A stretch of 64,000 nucleotides of DNA from Verrucomicrobiaceae bacterium (GCA_015061955.1 SUVO01000010.1:1-64000); one strand, 5' to 3'. Shown: positions 16,260 through 26,614, numbered from the stretch's first letter. Numbers and translations are program-made. Notes: generated by a model from the sequence alone, not told the origin.

Positions 16260-17102
16260 TTAGTGGTTTCTAAGGTACTGAACACTCTTTTTCATTGCAG
16301 GTGTCGGATTATCTGAAACAGTTTCGTTTTCTAATACGAAGTATCCATCGAAGCCAATTTCATCGAGAGCTTTCAGTAATGCAGGTATATCCAAACAACC
16401 TTCGCCTATTGGAGCATCTGTTTTACCTTCGGCACCGAATTGTCTTGGATCTTTAAAGTGGAGTTGGATTATTTCGTCTTTTAAAAGTTTGTATCCTTTT
16501 ATGGCGTCGGTTTTTTCTCTTGCCCAGTGTCCGTTATCTACCAAGGCGCAGACGTTTTCGTAATCTTTTACACGCGACAACATACCTTCGGGCGTATTAT
16601 ATTTGTTATCCTTATTGTATTTAGCTGTGTGATGATGCACTGCAATTTTTACACCATATTCTTTTGCTTTTTTATCTATAAATGGAATGTCTTTGTAATT
16701 GCCCTCCCAAACAAAGATTTTTATACCCATATCTTTACAGAAACTTAGGTATTTGTCGGCATCTGAAGGTTTTTTGAAGCCAGAGCCAATTCCAAAAGCT
16801 ACTATTTCAACATTTGCATCGGTGAAGATTTTCTTCAAGTATGCACGCTGTTCGGCGTTTATATCTGGCGTTATTCTGACATTAGGATACTTTTTAAACT
16901 TTATTGTTTGCGACAACGCAACGCCTTCTACTCCCAATTGTTTTGCTTCGTTTACGACATCTTCTATGGTTGCAACTTTTCTGTATATGTATGAATGCAA
17001 CGCCAACTTCCTATGCTTTTTTGTTTTTTGTGTTGATGATGTACAACTGCATGTAAATATTAACGCTAAAATAAGTCCCCAAATGTATATATTTTTTTTC
17101 AT
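16260..17102 (-). CDS. Xylose-isomerase-like TIM-barrel lipoprotein (sugar epimerase/isomerase family)
   Basis: This 280-residue protein has a signal peptide ending in a lipobox-like FTCSC (Cys20). The mature part is an AP_endonuc_2/xylose-isomerase-like TIM barrel. Metal or substrate positions are suggested by VAFGIGSG, VWEGNY, VHHHTA, LVDNGHW, LHFKDP and the final VLENE. This family isomerises or epimerises sugars and keto-sugars, or cleaves 3-keto-glycosides. It is co-transcribed with the Gfo/Idh oxidoreductase. The exact reaction is unknown. Confidence 0.75.
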   Translation of the reverse strand: MKKNIYIWGLILALIFTCSCTSSTQKTKKHRKLALHSYIYRKVATIEDVVNEAKQLGVEGVALSQTIKFKKYPNVRITPDINAEQRAYLKKIFTDANVEIVAFGIGSGFKKPSDADKYLSFCKDMGIKIFVWEGNYKDIPFIDKKAKEYGVKIAVHHHTAKYNKDNKYNTPEGMLSRVKDYENVCALVDNGHWAREKTDAIKGYKLLKDEIIQLHFKDPRQFGAEGKTDAPIGEGCLDIPALLKALDEIGFDGYFVLENETVSDNPTPAMKKSVQYLRNH

Positions 17103-17238
17103 ATTTTTAATTATTGTTCATTGTTCTTTTTTTATAAACACTCTCAAGAAATGAATGTCTACGCTGAAATGATAAACATTCCTTTATACTTAATCAAGTA
17201 AGAAAAATATTACAAAACACGAAAATTATTACAACAAC

Positions 17239-18168
17239 TTATTTAATTTTCGATGGGGAAAACCCAAAATATTTTTTAAATGCCAACGCTAATGAATGGC
17301 TATCGAAATACCCAACTTTTCTTGCTGTTTGCGATAAACTATTGCCTTTTTTTAATTCTTCCACAACAACTTCCATACGCATTTCCAACAGATATTTTGA
17401 AAAAGTTTTACCGTAAATTTTTACAAACTCGGTATTGAGTTTATCTTTTTTTAAATTTGTATATTTTGTAGCTTTTTCTAAATTCCAATTTTCGCTCAAA
17501 TTAAATTTTATTTTATCGACTAATTTTTTTACAATATTGTGATTGTTTAATGTGTCTTGCGAAAATTCTAATGCTATCATTTTACTGATAGACTTTCCTA
17601 ACGCCAATATTAATTCGGCATCGGGCATCGAAGAGTACAATTGCTCTATGTACATTTTGCAAAGCTGAGTTATTTCTTGAGTACGTTGCGATTTTTTTAC
17701 TTTTATGTTATTGCCAAAGATTCCTTGCCAATAGGGTGTATTTTCTATTTCAAACCAAATAGCATTAACTCTTTTTGCCGACGTATCTATTGGAGTTTTT
17801 GGTGGAATTATATATACGCTCCCACTTTCGATATTAATTTTTTTTTGCGATGTAATTGTGTAATCTTTTACTTTACTACAAAATACTAGAAAAAAACAAT
17901 TACGTTTGCCTCGCGAAACATAATATTCCGAATTTCTACTGATAAAAGCACTATATCTTATCCCCAAATGCTCCAACAACCTCGCATACATAGATGGAGG
18001 TTGTTTTACATCGCTGTTTTTCAGAAATTTATCGGTATAATACGACGGAGCTTTACTGAGAAATATTTCTGTGCTTTCCTTTGGCCAAGTTTGTACCCAA
18101 TCAGGAGCCACAAATGAAAGATTTTCGTTTGAATAACTCCAATCTTCAGTCTTACCAGACCTTACCAT
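17239..18168 (-). CDS. AraC-family transcriptional regulator
   Basis: A 309-residue regulator with an N-terminal cupin-like sensing region (about 80-180) and a C-terminal AraC DNA-binding domain with two helix-turn-helix units (about 215-309). The latter ends SLSQTARKVGYFDSHSLALAFKKYFGFSPS. There is no Shine-Dalgarno before its ATG. The gene starts 9 bases after the stop of the TetR gene in the same frame, so it probably depends on translational coupling. A C11 tract in the TetR gene could change where TetR terminates. It may control the adjacent oxidoreductase, epimerase and glycan genes. Confidence 0.85.
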   Translation of the reverse strand: MVRSGKTEDWSYSNENLSFVAPDWVQTWPKESTEIFLSKAPSYYTDKFLKNSDVKQPPSMYARLLEHLGIRYSAFISRNSEYYVSRGKRNCFFLVFCSKVKDYTITSQKKINIESGSVYIIPPKTPIDTSAKRVNAIWFEIENTPYWQGIFGNNIKVKKSQRTQEITQLCKMYIEQLYSSMPDAELILALGKSISKMIALEFSQDTLNNHNIVKKLVDKIKFNLSENWNLEKATKYTNLKKDKLNTEFVKIYGKTFSKYLLEMRMEVVVEELKKGNSLSQTARKVGYFDSHSLALAFKKYFGFSPSKIK

Positions 18169-18177
18169 TTTGAGAAT

Positions 18178-18924
18178 TTATTTCTGAGTGCTGGGGGGGG
18201 GGGTACTAATTGCTACGTATGTCCACGATTCATCACCTTCAGGAATAGGTAAATTGAATACCTGACAAATACGTTTAGCGTAGCGAAGGGTCATACAATT
18301 AATGAAATCGCGTGTGATTTTCTTTTGTTGTATATGTGCTAACACAAAATGTTTTGCATACATAGTGTACAACACTATACCCCAAAAAGATTGAATTTCC
18401 CAAAAAATATCAGTTTCGCTTAAATTTGGATGTATTCTCTTTAATTTTTCAATGGCTTTAGTTTCGGAAGCTTCGCAATAAAGCATGAATTTATTGTTGA
18501 AATCCGGACCACCATCTCTGAGAACTGTCATTAATAAGCCACTTAAATATTTTATTTTCTTTTGTGGGTCAAACAATAGCGTGAGGATATTATTGATAGA
18601 ATCGTATATAGCTTGGCTGATAGCTTGTGGATTATTTTCATCAGCATCAACAATTGGGATAAACGCATCGCCAAACTTAGCTTTTTCTACAAAGTATTGG
18701 TAGACAATTGTTTGAAAGAAGTTTTTCTTAGATTTGAAGTGATATATAATTGCACTTGTTTTTACACCAGCAAGTTCTGCAATTTCGTTAATCGAGGCGT
18801 GGTAGTAGCCTTTTTGGGCAAACTCCTTAGCAGCAATTCTTATGAGTAAATCGCGCTTTCTTTCCCCTTGGACATTTCTTCTTTTTTTGGATTTTTTAAT
18901 GCTATTTATCATAATTGATGGCAA
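18178..18924 (-). CDS. TetR/AcrR-family regulator with a C11 tract at its 3' end
   Basis: A 248-residue regulator. Residues 22-70 give the TetR helix-turn-helix (LLIRIAAKEFAQKGYYHASINEIAELAG, then SAIIYHFKSKKNFF). The rest is the helical ligand-binding domain. The last codons run through eleven consecutive C on the coding strand (STPPPSTQK). Slippage by one or two bases would replace only the last few residues, but would move the stop onto the start of the downstream AraC gene. The ligand is unknown. Confidence 0.85.
   Translation of the reverse strand: MPSIMINSIKKSKKRRNVQGERKRDLLIRIAAKEFAQKGYYHASINEIAELAGVKTSAIIYHFKSKKNFFQTIVYQYFVEKAKFGDAFIPIVDADENNPQAISQAIYDSINNILTLLFDPQKKIKYLSGLLMTVLRDGGPDFNNKFMLYCEASETKAIEKLKRIHPNLSETDIFWEIQSFWGIVLYTMYAKHFVLAHIQQKKITRDFINCMTLRYAKRICQVFNLPIPEGDESWTYVAISTPPPSTQK
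18193..18203 (-). repeat. G11/C11 homopolymer in the TetR 3' end
   Basis: Eleven G on the plus strand read as C11 within the last codons of the TetR gene. It is the longest G/C homopolymer in the window, in an otherwise AT-rich sequence, and is a prime slippage site. Confidence 0.9.
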
Positions 18925-19200
18925 TTCTTGACCTAAAAAAATCTTTTTGCAAGAAAAATTTTTTCATAGTCGATTTTTTGTAATTAATTAATAATTAGAA
19001 TAATTATACTTGTTGTACTAATCTTCAAAATATATAAAAATGGACTTTTAAAATAAAAACTGACTGGTAAAAAAATAAAGCGAAATATTTTCGCCTTAAT
19101 TCTTTGTTTTTTGGGAGTTTATGGTTTTTTTCTTAAAAAGAGTATTTATATGTAATTTTTTTCTCTATAAAAATATTATATCAACTGTAAAATAATATTA
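18925..19200. other. AT-rich gap without a gene
   Basis: About 276 bases between the TetR start and the CobW stop. It contains TetR upstream sequence and a weak GCGAAATATTTTCGC fold near 19080. No ORF or RNA gene is seen. Confidence 0.5.
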
Positions 19201-20175
19201 TTAATATATACACTTTTTTAAACCTTCGCGAATTTCATTTTCATTTAAGTTTTCTCCAATGAAAATTAATGTATTTGTTCGTTGAGAATCTCCCCATGGT
19301 TCGCCAAGATCTACATAAATATTGTCGTGAACCCCCTGAAAGACAATTTTTCTATCGACATTTACAAAAGAAAGAACGCCTTTAGCTCTGTAAATATTAT
19401 CTCTATTTATAGCAACATATTCTTCGAGCCAATCTTTAAAAGACAAAAATGCGTAAGTGTCGGTTGTATTAATTGCCAAAGTTGTTATTTTATGTTGATG
19501 TGATTTTCCACCAACATGTGAATGCAACGCAAAACATCCACCAATAGCAGAAGAAACTTTAGATGTATCGAAACCACCTAAATTCATTATTGTCGAAGCA
19601 TCGGTTTGTGCGTAGGAGGCGTGTGTGTATTTAGCAGTGGGATTGATTGTTTTTAACAGTTTTGTGAGCTTTTCAAGATTATCGAAAGTTGAAAGATCGG
19701 TTTTATTTATAATAATGCTATCGGCAAACGCTACTTGCTCGCGAGCATGTCCATCGCCATCAAGGTGTGCTTCAAAGTTGAGAGCATCGACAACAGTAAC
19801 AATGCCATCTAACTTTAATTTTGTGCTTAATTCTGGATCAGACAATATTGCATTTGCCAACATCCCTGGATGGACAACACCAGTTGATTCTATTATTAGC
19901 CTATCGAAGTCTTGCGATTTTTCCAAAATCGAACGCATAACTTTTACAAATGCTCCACGAGTTTCGCAACATGTTCTGCCCAAAACTGTGTCTAATTTAG
20001 CTGGGGCGTATTCAGCAAGAAGTAAATCGTCGATAGGGGTATCGCCAAGTTCATTTTCTACAACAGCAATTCGCTTAGGATTTTCAAATGTAGAAAGAAT
20101 GCGTTTGAGCAACGTAGTTTTGCCCGAACCGAGAAAACCCGATATTATTGTAACTGGTAAGGGTGTATTTTGCAT
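19201..20175 (-). CDS. CobW/COG0523-family G3E GTPase (metallochaperone-like)
   Basis: The start is set at the ATG at 20175 (MQNTPLPVTIISGFLGSGKTT). An ATG 36 bases upstream adds a poor N-terminus. The 324-residue protein has Walker A GFLGSGKTT, VENELGDTPIDD, ESTGVVHP and NKTDL guanine-specificity motifs. The usual CxCC metal site is reduced to T-C-C-E. His-rich stretches (LHSHVGGKSHQHK) lie before the C-terminal CobW domain. These GTPases insert or supply metals such as Zn, Co or Ni. The target is not evident from its neighbours. Confidence 0.85.
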   Translation of the reverse strand: MQNTPLPVTIISGFLGSGKTTLLKRILSTFENPKRIAVVENELGDTPIDDLLLAEYAPAKLDTVLGRTCCETRGAFVKVMRSILEKSQDFDRLIIESTGVVHPGMLANAILSDPELSTKLKLDGIVTVVDALNFEAHLDGDGHAREQVAFADSIIINKTDLSTFDNLEKLTKLLKTINPTAKYTHASYAQTDASTIMNLGGFDTSKVSSAIGGCFALHSHVGGKSHQHKITTLAINTTDTYAFLSFKDWLEEYVAINRDNIYRAKGVLSFVNVDRKIVFQGVHDNIYVDLGEPWGDSQRTNTLIFIGENLNENEIREGLKKCIY

Positions 20176-20222
20176 AGATATAAGGCATGCAAAGTAGCGT
20201 AAAATAGTCAATTAAATATTGC

Positions 20223-21869
20223 TTATTTCAAACTTTTTAACTCAAGAGTAAATGTTATTGTACCATTGTTGGCAGTTTTTGATACCGTAGGAGTGCCTTT
20301 GTTATTATTATTGTGTATGGCTATCGCCAAGTTTGAAATAGGTTTATCTTTATATTTTTTTGGCAGATTATCAAAGTTATCGGTTCGTATAATCCAATCG
20401 AATTTACCCCTGCCAAAGAAAGAAGTTATATCGACATGATTTCCTATGTTAGACATTTTTATAATTCTAAATTCTGTTATTATTTCACTTTCTACCTTAT
20501 AGTAGTAAATCATACGCAGTTGAGCATACGATTGCTTATCGAGATAAGGTGTTGCTCGTATGAGTGCATAGGGTTTGTAATTTTTACCGTTTTTTATAAT
20601 TGTAAGAATGGGCGTTTTTTTGTTTTTCGATGTATCTAACAATGCTTCTGAATTACCGATAATGTAGTTTTTGTTATCGGGTTTTAAGGTAAGTTTAGCA
20701 GAATTTGCATTTTTGTTCAAATTGTTTGCTTGTTCTATAAGTTTTTTAGTAGCTATTGGTTGAGTTGCACCACAAAGTTTTGCAATTTCAGCCGAAGCCA
20801 TTAAGAAAGCTCCAATACCATAGAGTTGTGTTGTATCTTTAGAGAATTTATCTGGTGAGGCTCCTATGGGTTGAACGTATCCTACTGTATAGTTTTCGTC
20901 GACAACGCTTTTCAAACCTTGCCATGCTTTTGTTATAATCGATTTGTATGAATTATCTAATAAATTGTTGTTTATACCCCATGCTAAAGCATATGCTATG
21001 AATGCACTTGACGATGTTTCACCACCTTGATAGTGCAAATTGTCGGCAAGATTTACTCCCCAAAGACCATTTTTAAGTTGAGTTTTAGCAATAGCTTTTG
21101 CCATTTTTAAATACAAATCTTTATAGTAGGGGTACGATGGATTGTCTTTGGGCATGTCGTTTAAAATTAATGTTAAGCCACCAATCACCCAGCCGTTGCC
21201 ACGTCCCCAAAATATTTTTTTACCATTTGGCGATTTTTTGCCAATAAAACGAGTATCGCGATAAAACATGTTGTCTTGAGTGTCGAAAAGTAGATTGGTT
21301 GTCCACTTGTACTCTTTGTTCATGTAATCTAAGTATTTTTGTTCGCCAGTTGCAATGTACATTCGCAAGAATGTAATAGGCGCCATGTAAAGAGCGTCGC
21401 ACCAATTCCATGCACAAACTGGTGTTCTGCCAAAATGTTTCTTTAATGGAGCTTCTCCATTGTATGTGGAGGCATCGAGTATTATTTTGTCGAGTCCTTC
21501 TTTTACTTTGAGCATGCGTTCTTTTTTAGATGTATCTGCAAGATAAGTTGCTAACCATGCGTGCGATATAGCATAATCGTCGGCGTGGTATTTTCGTTTT
21601 CCGTTGTTCCATGCTACTGCATTGCCACAGTTTATGACTTCTGCCCAATATTTTGGCTCGCCCGATATTTTTGCCAATTCAATTAAACCATCGTAATATG
21701 GAGCTATGACCCAGTCGGTGAGAGAAAATGATACACGAGGTGTTGCTATATTGCTGTCGGCAACTTTTTTTGCTAAATCTATAATTTCATTTGATGAAAT
21801 ATGTTTGAGAGTTCCAAAAGTAGTTTGAAATACTAATAGTAGTGTAAGTATAAAAGAGAATTTTTTCAT
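20223..21869 (-). CDS. GH105 unsaturated glucuronyl/galacturonyl hydrolase
   Basis: A 548-residue exported enzyme (signal peptide 1-19). Residues 25-390 form the (alpha/alpha)6 barrel of GH105 (YteR/YesR-like), with CDALYMAP containing the likely catalytic Asp158, WGRGNGW at 221-227 and HYQGGETSSSAF. These enzymes remove delta-4,5-unsaturated uronic acid from oligosaccharides made by polysaccharide lyases, for example rhamnogalacturonan fragments. The extra C-terminal 140 residues look like a beta-sandwich, making the protein longer than minimal GH105 enzymes. No lyase is nearby. It is divergent from carB. Confidence 0.88.
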   Translation of the reverse strand: MKKFSFILTLLLVFQTTFGTLKHISSNEIIDLAKKVADSNIATPRVSFSLTDWVIAPYYDGLIELAKISGEPKYWAEVINCGNAVAWNNGKRKYHADDYAISHAWLATYLADTSKKERMLKVKEGLDKIILDASTYNGEAPLKKHFGRTPVCAWNWCDALYMAPITFLRMYIATGEQKYLDYMNKEYKWTTNLLFDTQDNMFYRDTRFIGKKSPNGKKIFWGRGNGWVIGGLTLILNDMPKDNPSYPYYKDLYLKMAKAIAKTQLKNGLWGVNLADNLHYQGGETSSSAFIAYALAWGINNNLLDNSYKSIITKAWQGLKSVVDENYTVGYVQPIGASPDKFSKDTTQLYGIGAFLMASAEIAKLCGATQPIATKKLIEQANNLNKNANSAKLTLKPDNKNYIIGNSEALLDTSKNKKTPILTIIKNGKNYKPYALIRATPYLDKQSYAQLRMIYYYKVESEIITEFRIIKMSNIGNHVDITSFFGRGKFDWIIRTDNFDNLPKKYKDKPISNLAIAIHNNNNKGTPTVSKTANNGTITFTLELKSLK

Positions 21870-21990
21870 GACTAATCGTATTAGTGATTTTATTTTGTAT
21901 GTAAAATAATTAATGAAAAAATGTTCATATTTGGATTTTTTTTCATTTTAAAGGGGTTGTATTAAAAAAAAAATCATATTTGGCTTGATT

Positions 21991-22018
21991 TTGAAAAAAA
22001 TAAGTTCAGAAATATAGT
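21991..22018 (+). promoter_or_regulatory. carB promoter; transcript probably leaderless
   Basis: TTGAAA, 16 bases, then TATAGT ending 7 bases before the carB ATG. Transcription would begin at or beside the A of ATG, and no Shine-Dalgarno is present. A direct repeat TCATATTTGG (21925 and 21974), 49 bases apart, lies upstream and could bind a regulator. Confidence 0.45.
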
Positions 22019-22024
22019 CTTAAT

Positions 22025-25000
22025 ATGGCAAAACGCACAGATATTAAGTCCATCTTAATTGTAGGTTCTGGACCTATCGTAATAGGACAGGCCTGCGAAT
22101 TTGATTATTCCGGCAGTCAAGCCTGTAAAGCTCTTAGAGAAGAAGGCTATAAAGTTATATTGGTAAATTCCAATCCTGCCACAATTATGACTGATCCGCA
22201 AATGGCGGACGTCACATACATCGAGCCACTCTCGCCCGAGATTCTCGAGAAGATTATAGCAAAGGAACGCCCCGACGCACTCTTGCCTACATTGGGTGGG
22301 CAAACTGGGTTGAATTTGTCGTTAGAATTGCACAAGAGAGGCATTCTTGATAAGTACGGCGTAGAGCTCATTGGTGCTGATGCTACAGCTATCGAAAAAG
22401 GCGAAGACCGTGAGATGTTCCGTCAGGCTATGATAAAGATTGGTCTTGATGTTCCACTCAGTATTGTAGTTCATTCGCTTGAAGAAGCGTTGGAGTGGGC
22501 TGATACACATAAGAAATATCCACTTATTATTCGCCCAAGCTTTACTCTTGGTGGTACCGGTGGTGGTATTGCTTATAATAGAGATGAATTTAAAAGAATG
22601 GCAGCTTTCGGTTTGAGTGCATCGCCAGCAACAGAGATTTTGATTGAGGAATCGTTGCTTGGTTGGAAAGAGCTTGAAATGGAAGTTATGCGAGATGTCA
22701 AAGACCAGTGCATAGCTATTTGTTCAATCGAAAACTTTGACCCAATGGGTGTTCATACAGGCGATTCGATTACAATAGCTCCTGCTTTAACGCTCACAAA
22801 TAAAGAATATCAGTTGATGCGTGATGCCTCTTTTGCAATTATTCGTGAAATTGGTGTTAAGTGTGGTGGTTCAAATATTCAGTTTGCGTTGAATCCAAAA
22901 GATGGCAGAATGATTATTATTGAAATGAATCCACGCGTGTCGCGTTCATCTGCGTTGGCTTCAAAGGCAACAGGTTTCCCAATTGCAAAAATTGCTGCAA
23001 AACTCTCGGTTGGCTATACACTCGACGAGCTTAAAAACGACATCACAAAAACTACAGTTGCAAGCTTCGAGCCTGCTATCGACTACGTTGTTGCTAAAGT
23101 ACCACGTTTTGCATTCGAAAAATTTGTAGGTTCTGATAGTACTCTGACAAGCTCTATGAAGAGTGTTGGAGAAGTAATGGCTATCGGTAGAAGCTTTAAG
23201 GAATGTTTGCAAAAGGCGTTGCGTTCGTTAGAAATAGGAGCTCGTGGCTTGGGCGGTGGTGGAAAATTTGGCGATTCCGATATAACAGATATGTCGGTGT
23301 TGAGCAAAAATTTGGTACGTCCGCATGCAGAAAGAATTTTCTATATTCGCTACGCTTTGTTGGCTGGAATGTCGCAAGAACAAATTAGCGAGCTTACAAA
23401 AATAGACCCATGGTTTATTCGTGAAGTTGCGGGTATTGTTGAAATCGAAAAAGAATTGGCATCGGCAGGTTTGTTGAATTTGAATAAAGACTTGCTCGAA
23501 CGTGCAAAGAAAGCAGGTTTTACCGATTTGCAAATTGCAACAATCTGCAATACAAAAATTCGCAATATTAAGAAATTGCGTGATGATTTTGGTATAAATA
23601 CAGTGTATCGCTTGGTTGATACTTGTGCATCGGAATACGAAGCTTATACTCCTTATTATTACTCTACATACGGAGTTGATAATGAGCTTAAACCTTCCGA
23701 TAAGAAAAAGATTATGATTATCGGTGGTGGTCCAAATAGAATTGGTCAGGGTATTGAGTTTGACTATTGCTGTGTTCATGCCTCGTTTGCACTTCGTGAA
23801 GCTGGTTATGAAACTATAATGGTAAATTCAAATCCAGAAACAGTTTCTACCGACTATGATACTTCGGATAAATTGTTCTTTGAACCTCTAACGCTTGAAG
23901 ATGTATTAGAAGTTTACAAACAAAATAAGTGCGATGGAGCTATTGTTCAGTTTGGTGGACAAACTCCGTTGAATTTGGCGAGTGAGCTTAAGGAAAATGG
24001 TGTAAATATTATTGGTACAACACCAGAATCTATCGATGCTGCCGAAGACCGTGAAATTTTCAAACGCATTCTCGATAAACTCAACTTGCGTCAGCCGGTA
24101 AATGCAACTGCAACAACACCAGAAGAAGCGTATAAGTTGGCTGGGCAGATTGGATTCCCAATATTGCTTCGTCCATCATTTGTTCTTGGTGGTAGAGGTA
24201 TGTTTATTGTCTATGGTATGGATGATATGAAAAAGGTTATCCGTGAAGCATTTGAGGCTGCCCCAGGTAAGCCTGTGTTGTTGGATAAATTCCTTGAAGA
24301 TGCTATCGAGCTTGACGTTGATGCTATCAGCGATGGTGAAACTACAGTAATTGGTGGTATGCTTGAGCATATTGAATACGCTGGTGTTCACTCAGGCGAT
24401 GCTGCAATGGTATTACCTCCACATACATTGCCAGAAAATATCCTCGATGAAGTTCGCAAAGCAACTTACGATTTAGCAAAAGAGCTTAAAGTTGTTGGCT
24501 TGATGAACATTCAGTTTGCGATAAAATCGGGTGATGTTTATATCTTGGAAGTAAATCCACGTGCCTCGCGTACAATTCCATTTACATCTAAGGCTATCGG
24601 TGTTCCGTTGGCAAAGCTTGCAGCTCGAGTAATGGCTGGTGAAAAGCTCAAAGATTTAGGTTTTACAAAAGAAGTAAAAATTCCATATATAGCAGTAAAA
24701 GAAAGTGTATTCCCATTTGTTCGCTTTAGTGGAGCAGCTATTATGTTGAGTCCGGAAATGCGTTCAACTGGTGAAGTAATGGGCTTAGATATGGATTTGG
24801 GTACAGCTTTTGCTAAAAGTCAAATTGCAGCTCAACCAGGATTGCCATCGTCGGGTAATGTGTTCTTGTCGGTAAAGGATCATGATAAGGCATTGGCAGT
24901 TGAAATTGCAACGTCGCTTGATAAACTTGGCTTCAAGATTTTCTCGACCGAAGGTACAGCAAAGTTGTTGCGAGAAAATGGTATTCCAGTAACTCGTACA

Positions 25001-25270
25001 TATAAGCTAAATGAAGGTGCGCGTCCGAATGTTGTGGATATGATAAAGAACGATGAAATGGCGTTGATTATCAATACACCGTCGGGTATGTATCCACGAA
25101 TGGATGAAAATCAAATACGACAGGAAGCTTTGTTGAAAAAAGTGTGTATGATAACAACAATCATGGGTGCGTATGCAGCTATAAAGGGTATCGAAGCAAT
25201 GCGTAATAAAGACTTGAGCGTGAAGTCGCTTCAAGAGTACATGACAATGTTAAACGAACAAAAGAAATAG
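22025..25270 (+). CDS. carB: Carbamoyl-phosphate synthase large chain
   Basis: A full-length 1081-residue CarB. It makes carbamoyl phosphate from bicarbonate, two ATP and ammonia for arginine and pyrimidines. Two ATP-grasp halves are intact: [20 protein letters not shown] opens the first, [19 protein letters not shown] opens the second near residue 560, and a C-terminal MGS-like regulatory domain begins near 950. Nothing looks damaged. It precedes carA by 4 bases, the reverse of the common carAB order. The glutaminase partner has lost its catalytic cysteine, so this subunit may depend on free ammonia. Confidence 0.97.
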   Translation: MAKRTDIKSILIVGSGPIVIGQACEFDYSGSQACKALREEGYKVILVNSNPATIMTDPQMADVTYIEPLSPEILEKIIAKERPDALLPTLGGQTGLNLSLELHKRGILDKYGVELIGADATAIEKGEDREMFRQAMIKIGLDVPLSIVVHSLEEALEWADTHKKYPLIIRPSFTLGGTGGGIAYNRDEFKRMAAFGLSASPATEILIEESLLGWKELEMEVMRDVKDQCIAICSIENFDPMGVHTGDSITIAPALTLTNKEYQLMRDASFAIIREIGVKCGGSNIQFALNPKDGRMIIIEMNPRVSRSSALASKATGFPIAKIAAKLSVGYTLDELKNDITKTTVASFEPAIDYVVAKVPRFAFEKFVGSDSTLTSSMKSVGEVMAIGRSFKECLQKALRSLEIGARGLGGGGKFGDSDITDMSVLSKNLVRPHAERIFYIRYALLAGMSQEQISELTKIDPWFIREVAGIVEIEKELASAGLLNLNKDLLERAKKAGFTDLQIATICNTKIRNIKKLRDDFGINTVYRLVDTCASEYEAYTPYYYSTYGVDNELKPSDKKKIMIIGGGPNRIGQGIEFDYCCVHASFALREAGYETIMVNSNPETVSTDYDTSDKLFFEPLTLEDVLEVYKQNKCDGAIVQFGGQTPLNLASELKENGVNIIGTTPESIDAAEDREIFKRILDKLNLRQPVNATATTPEEAYKLAGQIGFPILLRPSFVLGGRGMFIVYGMDDMKKVIREAFEAAPGKPVLLDKFLEDAIELDVDAISDGETTVIGGMLEHIEYAGVHSGDAAMVLPPHTLPENILDEVRKATYDLAKELKVVGLMNIQFAIKSGDVYILEVNPRASRTIPFTSKAIGVPLAKLAARVMAGEKLKDLGFTKEVKIPYIAVKESVFPFVRFSGAAIMLSPEMRSTGEVMGLDMDLGTAFAKSQIAAQPGLPSSGNVFLSVKDHDKALAVEIATSLDKLGFKIFSTEGTAKLLRENGIPVTRTYKLNEGARPNVVDMIKNDEMALIINTPSGMYPRMDENQIRQEALLKKVCMITTIMGAYAAIKGIEAMRNKDLSVKSLQEYMTMLNEQKK

Positions 25271-25274
25271 TACT

Positions 25275-26411
25275 ATGAATACGGCAGTATTAGCATTTGA
25301 AGATGGTAGTGTTTACAGAGGCAAGGGTTTTGGTGCAACAGCTACGGCTCTTGGCGAAGTAGTTTTTAATACCTTGATGATGGGCTACGAAGAGGCTCTT
25401 ACAGAACCATCGAATTATAAAAACATATTGGTCATGACATTCGTTGAAATTGGTTGTTATGGAATCAATGAAGAAGACGGCGAAAGTGATGGCATAAAAG
25501 CTTCGGGCTTAGTAGTTGCTCAGGAATGCGAAGTTCCAAGTAATTGGCGTTGCAAAATGAGTCTGAACGATTATCTCGTAAAGAATAATGTACCAGCAAT
25601 TAGTGGCATTGATACTCGTGCAATAGCTAAGAAGCTCCGTTTGAACGGAACAATGAAAGCTTGTCTTTCAACTGAAGATATTTCTGATGAAGAAGCAGTT
25701 GCTCGTGCAAAGCAATGGCAAGGCATAGAAGGTGTCGATAGCGTTAAAGATGTAACTTGTAAAGAAGCTTATAGCTTTGAAAATAGTGGCGTAGATTTAA
25801 CCCCTTTTGCTATTGGTGGCGTTCATATCAATAATAAACCTCGCAAAACTCCACTTAAAAAGTGCGCAGTAATCGATTTTGGTGCGCCAAAGTCGCAGTT
25901 GAAAAGCTTGGCTTATAGTGGTTTCGATGCAACTGTGTTCCCAGCAAATGCAAGTGCTGAAGATGTTTTGGCATCAGGGGCGCAGTGCTTGTTCCTTTCG
26001 AGTGGAGCAGGTGATGCGTCGGCATTGGATTATGCACATAAAACAGTAGCAAAACTCGTTGAAAAATTGCCAACATTTGCAGTTGGTTTGGGGCATCAAG
26101 TTTTGGCAATAGCTTTAGGGGCAAAAACTTTGAAACTTAAGTTTGGTCATCATGGTGGTAATTATCCTGTGAAGAATCTTGAAAGTGGTAAAACTTCAAT
26201 TACTTCGCAAAATAATCTATTCTCGGTCGATGCAAAGTCAATAGAAGGTACAGATTTAGTTGTTACAGAAGTAAATTTAAACGATGATGCAGTAGCTGGT
26301 ATAAAGCATAAAAGTTTGCCAGTGTTCTCGGTTCAGTATCATCCAGAATCAGCTCCTGGGGCAACAGGTCAAGAGTATATTTTCGACAAATTCTACGATA
26401 TGGTAAAGTAG
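25275..26411 (+). CDS. carA: Carbamoyl-phosphate synthase small chain, glutaminase apparently inactive
   Basis: A 378-residue CarA homologue of normal length, translated 4 bases after carB. The N-terminal CPSase domain (1-150) and C-terminal class-I glutamine amidotransferase fold (195-378) are recognisable. The nucleophile elbow, usually ICLGHQ, reads VGLGHQ, so the catalytic Cys is Gly271 (codon GGT at 26085-26087). The usual SNGPGDP loop reads SSGAGDA, and QNH reads QNN. His356 and Glu358 of HPE are kept. Glutamine hydrolysis should be abolished, and the protein may remain as a structural or allosteric partner with ammonia as nitrogen donor. A terminator follows. Confidence 0.93.
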   Translation: MNTAVLAFEDGSVYRGKGFGATATALGEVVFNTLMMGYEEALTEPSNYKNILVMTFVEIGCYGINEEDGESDGIKASGLVVAQECEVPSNWRCKMSLNDYLVKNNVPAISGIDTRAIAKKLRLNGTMKACLSTEDISDEEAVARAKQWQGIEGVDSVKDVTCKEAYSFENSGVDLTPFAIGGVHINNKPRKTPLKKCAVIDFGAPKSQLKSLAYSGFDATVFPANASAEDVLASGAQCLFLSSGAGDASALDYAHKTVAKLVEKLPTFAVGLGHQVLAIALGAKTLKLKFGHHGGNYPVKNLESGKTSITSQNNLFSVDAKSIEGTDLVVTEVNLNDDAVAGIKHKSLPVFSVQYHPESAPGATGQEYIFDKFYDMVK

Positions 26412-26432
26412 TATTACAGTGTAAAATTTTAG

Positions 26433-26469
26433 ACAGACAACATCGTTTTGGTGTTGTCTGTTTTTTTTG
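26433..26469 (+). terminator. carBA terminator
   Basis: CAGACAACA pairs with TGTTGTCTG followed by eight or more T. A second copy of this terminator occurs at 33821-33853 behind a decayed carA fragment. Confidence 0.8.
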
Positions 26470-26614
26470 TGTTTGAGTTTTGAGTATTATTCAAAAATAA
26501 ACAAGGTTTTCCCAAATTGCACTTGACTAAATATGCTCAATTTGTAGGATTTTTTTGGTGATGTGGGGTTGTTTGGTGCAACTTCTATAACTTTAATGAT
26601 ATATAGAAAAAAGT

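Noticed and set aside
23228-23779. 183-aa open frame antisense to carB
   Set aside because: carB is unambiguous over this stretch, and the antisense frame has no ribosome site or domain.
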